Origin: an uncultured Granulosicoccaceae bacterium
GTDB taxonomy: Bacteria > Pseudomonadota > Gammaproteobacteria > Granulosicoccales > Granulosicoccaceae
DNA: 64,000 bases
Direction: 5' to 3'
NCBI GenBank assembly: GCA_938020525.1
Contig: CALIHW010000103.1
Location: 21,579 to 85,578 of the forward strand
Shown here: positions 48,201 to 57,839 of the stretch, piece by piece
Position numbering within the stretch: position 1 is the stretch's first letter
Layout: each line of letters begins with the position of its first letter
The notes under the pieces: model-generated
The model's database searches: none
Seen by the model: the letters and a program-made list of their open reading frames with translations, nothing else
Told to the model about the DNA's origin: nothing
Position numbers and translations under genes: made by a program

Positions 48201-51200
48201 TAATCACGGTGACCGGGGCGCTGGATGATGCTTATAGCACTGATGAAGATTCGACTCTGTCGATACCGGCGCCAGGGGTGCTGAGTAATGACAGCGCCAG
48301 CAGTTCTCGAACAGTAGGTATGCTGGATGACTCCTCCCTTTCTGGTAGCGTAGCACTTAGTCCCGATGGTAGCTTTGTTTATCAGCCCAATGGTGCGTTC
48401 GAGTCACTGAATGCAGGAGACTCGGGTACAGATTCATTCGACTACACCTACGATGACGGCTCGGGGAGTCAACAGACAGCGACAGTTACCATTAGCGTTA
48501 CCGGTATAAACGATGCGCCAACACTTGGGACGATCGAACTACAGCCTGTTTTCTACATAGAGAATGGCAATGCAGTGGGACTGACGGGCAATCTGTCACT
48601 TGCGGATATTGACGACAGTGAGTTGCTGACGGCCAGTATTCGTATAAGCAACAACTATATTGCAGGTGAGGATGTACTGTCTTTGCCGGCACAGCCCAAC
48701 ATCAGCTCAAGTTTTGATGCGACTACCGGTATTCTTACGCTGTCAGGTCCAGCACTGAAATCAGAATTCGAAACCGCGCTACACTCAGTCAATTACTTCA
48801 ACACAAGTGAGAACCCGTCGAGTCAGGTTAGGACCGTTGAGTTTGTCATCAACGACGGGGATGTCGATAGCATTGTACTCTCAAGAGATATTGTCAACAT
48901 ACCGGTCAATGACTCACCGCTTGTGTCAATTAATACAGGACCCAGCTCTGTAGTTGGCGGCACGGTAAACATCAACAGTACGGTGCTGAGCGAGGCCGAT
49001 CCGGATGACGATAGTGTTGGAATGACGTACCACATCACGGCGGTCGCCAACGGTCAGGTGGAGCTAAGCAGTAATCCGGGTGTAGCGATCAGTTCTTTCA
49101 CGCAAGCAGACCTTGATGCAAATGTAGTGCGTTTTGTGCACGATGGATTATCAGCTCAGAACGGCAGCTTCGATTTTGGTCTCGCCGATGGTGGAGAGAA
49201 TGGAACCCAGCCCGCGACAGGCACCTTTGTAGTGACAGTGACCGGTGCACTGGATGATGTTTATAGCACTGATGAAGATTCGACACTGTCGATAGCTGCA
49301 CCGGGTTTGCTGGGTAACGACAGTACCGGTAGTGCACCGTTTGTAGCGAGTGTAGATGATTCGGGCACCACAGGCACTATTGCCGTTAACCCTGACGGCA
49401 GCTTTGATTATCAACCCAATGGCGCATTCGAGTCACTGAATGCAAAACAGACAAGTTCTGACAGCTTTGATTACACCTACGATGACGGTCAGGGAAATCA
49501 ACAGACTGCAACGGCCACTATGACCATCGCCGGTGTGAATGATGCACCTGCTCTCTCCGGTATCGAGGTACTGCCCGCCTCGTTCACAGAAGGGCTCGCA
49601 GCAGTTGCAATTACCGATGTTGTCTCATTGAATGACGTTGACGATACCAACATTCAATCAGCGACTATTGCTATCACTACTAATTTTTCTGCGGCCGAGG
49701 ATGAACTCGATTTTACTGATCAGTTTGGCATTTCTGGATCATACAATTCTGCTGATGGCATAATGACCTTATCCGGTAATGCCAGTGTTGTCGCCTATGA
49801 AAATGCTATAAGGTCTGTTACCTACAACAACACCAGCAACAACCCATCGACACTGGACCGAACGGTCAGCATCACCGTCAATGACCACAGCGCTACCAGC
49901 AATACGCTTACAAGAAACATCCATATTACCCCGGTAAACAATACACCGGTGCTGTCAAATATCGAGTCAATACCTGCAACATTCATTGAGAACGGGACAC
50001 AAGCGGGCATCACCGGCAACCTGAAAATTGCTGATACCGATAATTTCAACCTTGACTCTGCCACTGTTGCCATCACCGGCAACCATGTGCCAACAGAAGA
50101 CGTACTTAGCGTTCAGCTCGACAGTACATCCGGTATAAACGCCACCTTTAATCCGGCCAACGGCGAGCTTACACTCACCGGCAATTCCAGCCTTGCAAAC
50201 TACGAAGCTGCAATACACGCCGTGAAGTATCAGAACCTCAGCGATAATCCGACTGTCGCCGACCGCACCATCACAATCACAGTAAACGATGGCGATACCA
50301 ACAGTGCACCAATATCTCGCAACATCGAAATTGCAAGCATAAATGACGTTCCATCAATACAAGGCATGGAACAGACGCCGTTGCAGTTTACTGAGGGTGA
50401 CAGCGCACTGCTTACTACCACATCTATTGAAATAGAAGATGTTGACAACCCCACACTTCAAAACGCAGTAGTGGCGATAAGCAATAACTACGTTGCGGGA
50501 GAAGACGAGCTCATTGTAGATAACAGTACATTGAGTACACTCTACGGCTTAACCTCAAGCTTTAACATCTCAACCGGCGAATTAAATTTGTTAGGCACTG
50601 CCACTATCACAGATTATCAACAAGCCATGAGATCAGTTTCCTACGTCAATCATAGCGAAAGCCCATCCACGGCCACAAGAACGCTCAGCTACACAGTTAA
50701 TGACGGAACTCATGATAGCAACATCGCTACCAGAACACTGGAGGTAATAGCAGTTAACGATGCGCCGCAGACCGGCAATATCAGCATCACCACCTCAGAA
50801 GACACGGCTTACATCATTCCGTTCTCTGATTTTCTATTTACCGACACGGATAACAACAACCTGCTTGAAATCATTGTCGACACCACAAACCCGCGGGTTT
50901 CTGCTGATAACATAGCGCAAACAGTAACCTACACACCAGCCACCAACTTCACCGGAGCAGACTCGTTTACATTTGCAGTTAAAGACAACGGCGGTACTGC
51001 CAACCTTGGCACAGACACCTCTGCACCAGCAGTCGTAGATATTAACGTAACGCCTGTCAATGACGCACCTGCAACCGTTGACGTAAACCTGCCAACAATC
51101 TCAGAAGACAGCATGCCATTTGGGCAAGTAATCACATCTCTGGTTGGTACGGCATTTTCCGATATCGATACCGCAGATGCACTAACGGGCATCGCGGTAA

Positions 51201-54200
51201 CAGGCAATACCGAATCACCAGAAAACGGTGTGTGGCAGTATGCAATACTAGGTGGAGTATGGCAGAACATCGATGACTCACAGGCCCTGCTCAACGGAGC
51301 TAACGCGTTGTTCCTGGACAAAGACACCACTATTAGATTCTTGCCTGCGGTCAACTACAACGGCACACCTTACCCACTAACATACAAAGCAATTGACAGC
51401 TCTTATACAGGAGCATTCAGTACAGAGACGCAAAGAATAGCGCTAGATACAAACGTCATCAGTGCTGATAGCCACCTCAGCGATAGCGCGGCAATTTCAA
51501 TTCAGGTTAACCCGGTTAACGACGCGCCGGTAATTGCAGACAGTAATCTTGATTCACTGCCAGAAGATACCATTACCACAACGCCTATGCAGATTGCCGA
51601 TCTGTTTGCAGCACAGTACAGCGACTCTGACGGAACCGCCGCCCTGTCCGGAATAGCTGTGACAGAGAATCCGGCCATCGCAAACGAGGGCAACTGGCAG
51701 TACTCGATAAATGGGGCAGATTGGTACAATGTCAATACAGTGAGTAATTCCAACGCTCTATTGCTTGAGCGTGATACGTTCATTCGCTTTGCACCAGCAA
51801 CAAACTTTCACGGAGAACCTGCCGATTTGTTACTCCGTGCTGTCGACGGATCCTTTACCGGCGGCTTTACAGCCGACAATGCCAGTCGGGAAACTCTGGA
51901 TACCACCACAGCAGGTAACATGGTGAGTGCGGAGCAGGCGGTTTCAATCAACATTCTTCCAGTCAACGATGCTCCGCAAGGAACCGACACAGCCGTCAGC
52001 ATTCTTGAAGACACTGCGTACACCTTTAGTACTGCCGATTTCGGATTCTCGGACCCGGTAGAATCAGACGCATTCAACGGAATCACAGTTCGGGCCCTGC
52101 CTTTAAACGGCACGCTTTTACTGAATGGTTTGCCACTCAACGTTGATGATCAGGTATCCACAATCGATCTTGACAACGGCAATTTCACTTACGCCCCTGC
52201 CGCCAACGTCAATGGCCAGGACTCATGGGAGTTTGTAGTTTCCGATAATGGTGGTACTGCAAATAATGGCATAGACCAAGACCAGAGCACTAATACGATC
52301 ACCTTCAATATTGCACCAGTCAATGATGCTCCATCAGGAGCAAACCGTATACTGGCTACAGATGAGTCGACGCCAATTCAATTTTCAACTGATGACTTTG
52401 GATTCACCGATGCAATTGACCAGCATTCCTTCGAGTCTGTATCAATTGAAACAATTCCGGGCAGTGGCTCACTGCTACTTGGAGGGACGCCAGTCGCACA
52501 AGGCGATCAGATTGATGTCAACGAAATTATAAGCGGCCTAATGACATTTGTACCAGCCCCACTGAGCGTTACATCACTTGCAGAGTTCGATTTCAAAGTT
52601 GCTGACAACGGGGGCACATCCAATAACGGGGAGGACACAGCGTCCACCGTAAACAAGATTACGATCAATATTGCCACAGATAACAACCCGCCAATCGGTC
52701 GTGACAACACCATCGAGCTAAACGAGGATAGCACCAGTGTTCTGGATGCTGCCATGTTCGGTTTTTCCGACACCATAGACGGACACTCGTTGGCAGGTGT
52801 GTTCATCAGTACATCCTCGATTAACGGCGCGTTATTGCTTGACAGCTTACCGGTGAGCGACAACACCTTTGTGAGTGTCTCAGATCTCAACGCAGATTTG
52901 CTTACCTTCACACCAACTCCGAACGAATTCGGTGTTAATTACGCAAGCATTCAGTTCAAAGTGCTCGACAATGGTAAGAGTGTCAGCGGCAAGCAAATAT
53001 CTACAGAAGACAATACGCTGACAATCAACGTCAACCCAATCAATGATGCACCAACACTCAGTATCGACGACAACCTTGAGCTAACGGAGAATTCAGCAGC
53101 AGACAGTATTGACAATACCACAGTCAGTGATGCAGACATCAATGACACTCATGTATTCAGCGTTAGCGATGAAAGATTTGAAGTGGTAAACGGCGCACTT
53201 GCACTTAAACCAGGTATTACACTGGACTTTGAAACAGAGTCACAGATATCGCTTCAGGTCACGGTTACCGATAGCGCCGGTTCCGTCGCAACAAATGACA
53301 TCGTACTGCAGGTACTAAATGTTAACGAAGCGCCGGTTCAACCTGCACCAGCTAATGATCAAACTGACGTAGCACCTTTCTCCTTCTCTTTACCTGAGAC
53401 ATTGTTCATTGATGCGGATGGCGATTCACTTGTTTCTACTGCTACACTGGAAGATGGATCTCCACTACCAGCATGGGTCATATTCGAAGACGGCACATTC
53501 ACAATCGCAGAAGATGCACCAGTCGGCCCGGTCAATGTGCTCGTTACAGCAACAGACCCGGGGGGGCTGACTGCAACATCTACATTGACGATCGAAATTC
53601 AACCAGAACCAGAACCAGCTATCGCAGAAGCAAATTCCATAGCCGAGTTTCCAACAACTGCACCGACAAAGGTTGCGACTGCACCAACAGAAGAACCTGA
53701 GGTGATAATCGAGGATGCAGATAGCTCACCCGATCATGATCTACTTCCACCACCAGAAGAACAGTTTGATGCAGCCAAAATTAATATTTCAGAAGACACT
53801 CAGACTCAAAGACAGCTGCCTGATGTTATTCAGCTTAACGCATTAACCACAGCAAGTACGTCGGTCCTCACTACAAACGATAATATCGGTATTGTTTTAG
53901 CAAACGATTTTGATGTGCTTCTTACTGCCAACAATATCGAGGCACAGCAGACCAAACAACAGGCCGCACTTACCGCACTAACAATGAACAATCTGGCAAC
54001 GGAAGCAGACAAAAACAGAGGGGCAATGGCCAATAGCCAGGTGATAACACCCACGGTACTCGCAACATCAGTCACCCTGACATCGAGCTTCTCCGTTGGT
54101 TATATCTTATGGCTGCTCCGTGGTGGAACTCTGCTCGCGAGTGTAATGGCCTCTATGCCGGCATGGCGAGCCATTGATCCGCTGCCGGTACTGGAGTCAC

Positions 54201-54307
54201 TCACCAGCGATGACGACAATGACACGGAAACCCTGGAGTCAATGGTTGAAGAATCAGAGCTGGAGAATTCATCAGATCCTCAGGACGCACCCGACAAAGC
54301 TGCCTGA
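42230..54307 (+). CDS. Giant DUF4347/cadherin-like surface protein, 4025 residues
   Basis: This looks like a giant exported adhesin or surface fibre; no specific function can be named. Domain order by sight: (1) residues 15-32 IEALSNRVLFSADPL resembles the LEPR-x-LL start of many giant surface proteins; (2) DUF4347, about 75-243 (HFITHG, GDILFYGCNFA); (3) CSLREA-like entry, 247-307 (FISLREAVIAAN); (4) right-handed beta-helix, 308-700, ending in ADIGAYEF; (5) cadherin-like and tandem repeats, about 704-3830, many ending in VNDAP; (6) LamG-like domain, about 1385-1600, inside that block; (7) a true cadherin repeat (DFETESQISLQVTVTD) and a He_PIG-like domain near 3600-3800; (8) a hydrophobic helix module, SVGYILWLLRGGTLLASVM, about 3950-3975, then DPLPVLESL and an acidic tail. 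No standard signal peptide and no RTX glycine-rich repeats are seen, so the export route is unclear. It starts with GTG 42230, with a weak ribosome site. No secretion genes are adjacent. Confidence 0.9.
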   Translation: MKGNKNKGKNARGIPIIEALSNRVLFSADPLGLSDSLLAGGSDAPESMPESTPATLLDIAFDTTVAATSEPVRSTELVIIDTTVPDFHRVIDSLSHDSPQTDFIIRTLHSTQSIEHVDSLLSDYTNLTGIHFITHGTDATLRLGTTSIDNDNIAQHQNSFSNWGDALSEHGDILFYGCNFAETDDGKALVNAIAQATNADVSASVDWTGHDSLNANWQLEYSTGLIESNTQHIADSLQHWESVLAAITVDTFNDLVDAPDLSSISALLNSAQGPGPDGFISLREAVIAANAEPDADVIYLSSGTYTLNAPIDPALPDAYHGDLNINNPVTIIGTGTDAASGTTIDGENRDRIMSIFQADTVSLQSLTLQNGQASDSGGALYVLETDVTVESVNILDNKAPAGAGVFLDNSDAYLNDLTVAFNDASQQGGGIYINNSTVHGYQLDINNNRASNIALTGQGGGIFVNGLLYLDASNVEDNFSGLGGGLYVNGELRMSDNTVSYNTARFDGGGIYSNGASYADRSLIAYNTADGGAGVLNRGFTQLQDTTLAWNASTSFGAAVKSIAGDTQLYRSTIADNTSPSPGAALYLDPGANIGIQGTLIARNGASNTIHQDVMSNGFNLTDSVIVNPHASDQQLTSTGLDTALTDNGGSVQTYALQQNSQAIDAGALIDTNADQQIVDATGAARDSTADIGAYEFRQSTPQAPFWYGPSISTNQGLVLSEDSTVAINFNNLMATDPDTTPDNIHFTVTSLPANGELRVDGAPVTATNSTFTQADISAGKVIYQNLGTPGPDNFSFFVTDDNHTGQVKVFNIDVTAVNDAPVLDNSATFYLDSTLVNITNTPGNSVNVILQSVGVDAITDTDSTALEGIAIIAADETNGSWQFKANPGDASWSPITSASTGVVWDQNALLLKPSSLVRFVPNTDFIGQATIDFRAHDWTPAPGQPAGTHFNIQNSGFGGASSNSAAVGTAAINVEDTRPTLSTIEIANAQHLENSPTGITGSLSIIDADSPVLQSATATITAGLSSNEDQLTFSNTSSIAGNYNPVTGVLTMTGAASIAEYQNALRLVQYNNTSDVPQTHARTISFTVNDGTEDSNPLSRSIDILAVNDRPAIVNLNASQTYFPDNGPVYLDTSVSVQDPELDSLNGGAGNYSGASLTVGRSDPDDRFYLDSAPLDSSTNVVMHNGAVIAGYSISNGNLEITFTDADGLAPTSQTVNNLIRLIGYSNPNSTDSSSIYLSVALNDGNTGAQGLGGEQVDTDPITLNVLISSPPPTISAPISFETDEDVPFAFTLSDQFFIDHGNSEDYPQRAVLRASNGVLSVQHPGNAVVTGNSDKSLLTIEGTRSEINNALASLVYTPNPDYNSNGETTDLINIWLSRNINQQGLYWFSDNQATDYNATTSNHGTFIDNATVTTGPSGEKYLTLNGDGDAVSIPTDFGISDVFSIRARINISQPNPLGAGEMTIISIGDSIALTLNTENNQLSGSYKSSAGDYRETTATDVNLVTGRWHDLHYTVDTVAGTQALYVDGTLIQETNYTADLLLDDPAATTTLGASPGSTPNYFYGNMDSIGVYIDTFSKDTIEGITARAFSTANHVHFIVHPVNDKPVLDLDISNAAHNHFTSEFIEGNGPVAITGTTAISDIDNTTITEMVVSITNAQDAGNETIQATIPDGWVQTYSNDKLTIVPDTSTTAMVPATHSNWSTVVESLTYLNTSLDPDSTPREITLQISDGSDTNNPLAISTISIQTDNKAPVLATIETMPAFFIENGPAVGITGNLQLTDVDDIDIESATISISNNYNPSEDVLSLSAQANISSNFDAASGTLTLTGPALKSEFEAALHSVNYYNTSENRSDLVRTVEFRVNDGDVDSNVLTRDIEIIPVNDPPVVSANTGASSVVGGTAAIDSTMLSEADPDDTGVGLTYNITSSANGKVELSSAPGVSISAFTQADIEAGLVRFIHDGLSIQNGSFDFSLADGGEDGAQPAAGTFVITVTGALDDAYSTDEDSTLSIPAPGVLSNDSASSSRTVGMLDDSSLSGSVALSPDGSFVYQPNGAFESLNAGDSGTDSFDYTYDDGSGSQQTATVTISVTGINDAPTLGTIELQPVFYIENGNAVGLTGNLSLADIDDSELLTASIRISNNYIAGEDVLSLPAQPNISSSFDATTGILTLSGPALKSEFETALHSVNYFNTSENPSSQVRTVEFVINDGDVDSIVLSRDIVNIPVNDSPLVSINTGPSSVVGGTVNINSTVLSEADPDDDSVGMTYHITAVANGQVELSSNPGVAISSFTQADLDANVVRFVHDGLSAQNGSFDFGLADGGENGTQPATGTFVVTVTGALDDVYSTDEDSTLSIAAPGLLGNDSTGSAPFVASVDDSGTTGTIAVNPDGSFDYQPNGAFESLNAKQTSSDSFDYTYDDGQGNQQTATATMTIAGVNDAPALSGIEVLPASFTEGLAAVAITDVVSLNDVDDTNIQSATIAITTNFSAAEDELDFTDQFGISGSYNSADGIMTLSGNASVVAYENAIRSVTYNNTSNNPSTLDRTVSITVNDHSATSNTLTRNIHITPVNNTPVLSNIESIPATFIENGTQAGITGNLKIADTDNFNLDSATVAITGNHVPTEDVLSVQLDSTSGINATFNPANGELTLTGNSSLANYEAAIHAVKYQNLSDNPTVADRTITITVNDGDTNSAPISRNIEIASINDVPSIQGMEQTPLQFTEGDSALLTTTSIEIEDVDNPTLQNAVVAISNNYVAGEDELIVDNSTLSTLYGLTSSFNISTGELNLLGTATITDYQQAMRSVSYVNHSESPSTATRTLSYTVNDGTHDSNIATRTLEVIAVNDAPQTGNISITTSEDTAYIIPFSDFLFTDTDNNNLLEIIVDTTNPRVSADNIAQTVTYTPATNFTGADSFTFAVKDNGGTANLGTDTSAPAVVDINVTPVNDAPATVDVNLPTISEDSMPFGQVITSLVGTAFSDIDTADALTGIAVTGNTESPENGVWQYAILGGVWQNIDDSQALLNGANALFLDKDTTIRFLPAVNYNGTPYPLTYKAIDSSYTGAFSTETQRIALDTNVISADSHLSDSAAISIQVNPVNDAPVIADSNLDSLPEDTITTTPMQIADLFAAQYSDSDGTAALSGIAVTENPAIANEGNWQYSINGADWYNVNTVSNSNALLLERDTFIRFAPATNFHGEPADLLLRAVDGSFTGGFTADNASRETLDTTTAGNMVSAEQAVSINILPVNDAPQGTDTAVSILEDTAYTFSTADFGFSDPVESDAFNGITVRALPLNGTLLLNGLPLNVDDQVSTIDLDNGNFTYAPAANVNGQDSWEFVVSDNGGTANNGIDQDQSTNTITFNIAPVNDAPSGANRILATDESTPIQFSTDDFGFTDAIDQHSFESVSIETIPGSGSLLLGGTPVAQGDQIDVNEIISGLMTFVPAPLSVTSLAEFDFKVADNGGTSNNGEDTASTVNKITINIATDNNPPIGRDNTIELNEDSTSVLDAAMFGFSDTIDGHSLAGVFISTSSINGALLLDSLPVSDNTFVSVSDLNADLLTFTPTPNEFGVNYASIQFKVLDNGKSVSGKQISTEDNTLTINVNPINDAPTLSIDDNLELTENSAADSIDNTTVSDADINDTHVFSVSDERFEVVNGALALKPGITLDFETESQISLQVTVTDSAGSVATNDIVLQVLNVNEAPVQPAPANDQTDVAPFSFSLPETLFIDADGDSLVSTATLEDGSPLPAWVIFEDGTFTIAEDAPVGPVNVLVTATDPGGLTATSTLTIEIQPEPEPAIAEANSIAEFPTTAPTKVATAPTEEPEVIIEDADSSPDHDLLPPPEEQFDAAKINISEDTQTQRQLPDVIQLNALTTASTSVLTTNDNIGIVLANDFDVLLTANNIEAQQTKQQAALTALTMNNLATEADKNRGAMANSQVITPTVLATSVTLTSSFSVGYILWLLRGGTLLASVMASMPAWRAIDPLPVLESLTSDDDNDTETLESMVEESELENSSDPQDAPDKAA
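47501..49558 (+). repeat. Tandem duplication of a 1029-nt module in the giant gene
   Basis: Unit A (47501-48529) and unit B (48530-49558) are each 1029 nt, 343 codons, with no offset between them. Each holds a cadherin-like repeat (FxENGxAVGxTGNL), a second domain (SSVVGGT, LSEADPDD, VRFxHDGLS) and a VCBS-like domain (YSTDEDSTLSI, YQPNGAFESLNA, DSFDYTYDDG). Both protein and DNA are highly similar. Further single copies of the first subdomain lie before and after with more divergence. Confidence 0.85.
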
Positions 54308-54415
54308 TTCGCAGCCGTCTGGGTACAGAGAGAGCGATCAATACTGATAAAGTTCGGTAATTCGATTCCTGATCGGTCGCTGGACCCGGCAACCCAGTGA
54401 ATACTGCTGGCTAGA

Positions 54416-54444
54416 TTGCGAGTTTGCCGGGCATCGTTTACAAT
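54416..54444 (+). promoter_or_regulatory. Promoter of tRNA-Val(GAC)
   Basis: TTGCGA (54416-54421) and TACAAT (54439-54444) are 17 bases apart. Transcription would start about six bases before the tRNA. Confidence 0.6.
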
Positions 54445-54456
54445 CTGTCGCACGGC

Positions 54457-54533
54457 AGGCGCGTAGCTCAGTTGGTTAGAGCACCACCTTGACATGGTGG
54501 GGGTCGTTGGTTCGAATCCAATCGCGCCTACCA
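54457..54533 (+). tRNA. tRNA-Val (anticodon GAC)
   Basis: This 77-nt cloverleaf has acceptor stem AGGCGCG paired with CGCGCCT, discriminator A and an encoded CCA. The anticodon stem CCACC/GGTGG encloses TTGACAT, giving GAC. It complements the Val(TAC) tRNA after hupB. A short hairpin (TTGGCG/CGCCAA, 54549-54568) follows. The remaining bases to purB (54569-54768) contain no gene that I can see. Confidence 0.97.
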
Positions 54534-54732
54534 ATTAATCCCGACTAATTGGCGTTACACAGCGCCAACTGAAAATAGCGCAATCAGCCTTAACTTGCGT
54601 TCAGGACTTGCGCCCACGACTTCTGCTCAGGACTCCGCTCAGGCGATTCCTTACATCGCACACTTCATGTTAGGCGCAAGACAAAATTCCTCCCTGTAAA
54701 TATTCTCGCTACGCTGCGCGCTCGTGAGATAA

Positions 54733-56145
<1,413 letters not shown>

Positions 56146-56157
56146 CAATTGAATCGT

Positions 56158-57321
56158 ATGAAAATAGACTGGCCAGATGGACTAAGCGAAGCAGTTTTTC
56201 TGGCAGAGTATTGGCAGCAGAAACCATTACTCATCCGCTCAGCATTTGAAAATTTCGACAACCCGATCGACCCGGATGAACTGGCGGGTCTGGCTTGCGA
56301 CGAAGATTCCAATGCGCGGTACATTGAACACACTGGCAACAATGAATGGCGCTTATGTGCAGGCCCGTTAAGCGATAATTTCTTTGATGATGTCACTGGT
56401 CATGAGTGGTCTCTGCTGGTATCAGATGTTGAAAAGCTATTGCCGGAGTTCCGGGACTACCTGCAACCCTTTAGATTCCTGCCTGACTGGCGCATAGATG
56501 ACCTGATGATCAGCTACGCCCCTGTGGGCGGCTCAGTCGGTGCGCATGTAGACCAGTACGATGTGTTTCTGCTACAGGCAGACGGTATTCGCGAGTGGCA
56601 AATAGAAAATACAGCGCGAGTAAAGAACAATACATCGGTTAGCAATACTATCGCCATTCTTGGTGACTTCATTGCAGATGATACCTGGGAACTACAAGCC
56701 GGTGACATGCTCTATCTACCGCCACAGTACGCCCATCACGGTGTAGCGAAATCAGAGCCATGCATGACATGGTCGATTGGATTCCGCGCACCGTCGGTGG
56801 ATGAAATGCTACCGGATATTATCAACTATCTCATGGAAGATGAAAGCGCGACTGTACGCTTCAGGGACCCGCGCAGAGCTGCAACCGTCACACCTGGCAA
56901 GATTGACGACACTGATATTGCAGCAATTCGAAGCATGCTTGTTAAAGCATTGAATCAATCAGATGAAACACTGAATCAGTGGATCGGCAGATGTATCACC
57001 GAGCCCAAAGAACCGCAAGAATCAACAGAACCAAACGGTATCTCACAGGAACACATAGCGAACCATTTATCAGGTGGTGGTGCACTATTAAGCAATTCAC
57101 AAATGAGACTTGCCTACACACAATCGGATGGTCAAGCGACCTTATTTGCAAATGGCATGGATTACAACTGCAACCCTACACTGGCGGAAGCAATATGCAA
57201 TCGTCATCGTGTTGTAATCGATGACACCAGGAGTAACAAATCAGAGGCTTACGAATCATCAGATCTGTTAGCCAAACTATGTCAGAGACAGGTTTTACTT
57301 TTAGACAACCAGAATACCTAA
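56158..57321 (+). CDS. roxA: RoxA/YcfD-type JmjC ribosomal oxygenase
   Basis: YcfD/RoxA is an iron and 2-oxoglutarate dependent oxygenase that hydroxylates an arginine of ribosomal protein L16 in E. coli. The 387-residue product has the family N-terminus (WPDGLSEAVFLAEYWQQKPLLIRSAF), DPDELAGLA, RFLPDWRIDDLMISYAPVGG and the iron triad His-x-Asp in GAHVDQYDVF with the distal His in PPQYAHHG. A C-terminal helical dimer domain and winged helix follow. ATG 56158 gives the usual start; TTG 56149 is an alternative. It lies between purB and a GNAT gene. Confidence 0.92.
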   Translation: MKIDWPDGLSEAVFLAEYWQQKPLLIRSAFENFDNPIDPDELAGLACDEDSNARYIEHTGNNEWRLCAGPLSDNFFDDVTGHEWSLLVSDVEKLLPEFRDYLQPFRFLPDWRIDDLMISYAPVGGSVGAHVDQYDVFLLQADGIREWQIENTARVKNNTSVSNTIAILGDFIADDTWELQAGDMLYLPPQYAHHGVAKSEPCMTWSIGFRAPSVDEMLPDIINYLMEDESATVRFRDPRRAATVTPGKIDDTDIAAIRSMLVKALNQSDETLNQWIGRCITEPKEPQESTEPNGISQEHIANHLSGGGALLSNSQMRLAYTQSDGQATLFANGMDYNCNPTLAEAICNRHRVVIDDTRSNKSEAYESSDLLAKLCQRQVLLLDNQNT

Positions 57322-57325
57322 GCCA

Positions 57326-57754
57326 ATGCCAGATTTCTCAACCCGCACTGCAAATTGGAATGACGACAAAGCAGCACTAATGCAGATTCGCCGCGTTGTT
57401 TTTGTCGAGGGACAAAACGTACCGGCCTCACTGGAATCGGATGATTATGACAACGACAGCTGGTACGTATTAGCAGAGCTTACAAACGGCACGCCTATTG
57501 GCTGCGCAAGACTGCAGCCAAACGGTAAAGTCACGCGTATTGCTGTGCTGGATGAATTCAGACGTCAGGGAATAGCCGGGCAGATGTTGCGTGATATCAT
57601 CACGCTTGCAGAAAGTAACAACATGAATACACTGTATCTGCATGCTCAGATTTCCGCTATTGGACTATACGAACAGTTTGATTTCGTTCAAAGTGGTGAT
57701 CAGTTTGAGGAAGCAGGCATTCAGCACGTCAAAATGACAAGGTCATCTGCTTAG
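57326..57754 (+). CDS. GNAT-family N-acetyltransferase
   Basis: The 142-residue product is a single GNAT domain that transfers an acetyl group from acetyl-CoA to an unknown amine. The pattern IGCARLQPNGKVTRIAVLDEFRRQGIAGQML holds the beta4 strand and the acyl-CoA pyrophosphate loop (RRQGIAG). The C-terminal LYLHAQISAIGLYEQFDFV is the usual GNAT end. It resembles the ElaA/YjcF-like group. It starts four bases after roxA and is likely cotranscribed with purB-roxA. Confidence 0.92.
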   Translation: MPDFSTRTANWNDDKAALMQIRRVVFVEGQNVPASLESDDYDNDSWYVLAELTNGTPIGCARLQPNGKVTRIAVLDEFRRQGIAGQMLRDIITLAESNNMNTLYLHAQISAIGLYEQFDFVQSGDQFEEAGIQHVKMTRSSA

Positions 57755-57839
57755 CTGTTGCTTAGCATCACTACATTGAACCTCTATTGACCTGAAGCTG
57801 TTTTTAAGCGAGCACGGCACTACAGGAAACGAGTTTGCA

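Noticed and set aside
43300..53600. CRISPR-like or other DNA repeats in the giant gene
   Set aside because: The repeats are in-frame protein domains of 100-343 codons, not short direct repeats with spacers.
42230..54307. RTX type I secretion substrate
   Set aside because: No GGxGxDxLx nonapeptide repeats and no adjacent ABC exporter, so I did not call it an RTX adhesin.
54280..54534. Minus-strand frame MVGAIGFEPTTPTMSRW
   Set aside because: This is the reverse reading of tRNA-Val(GAC), an artefact of the same type.
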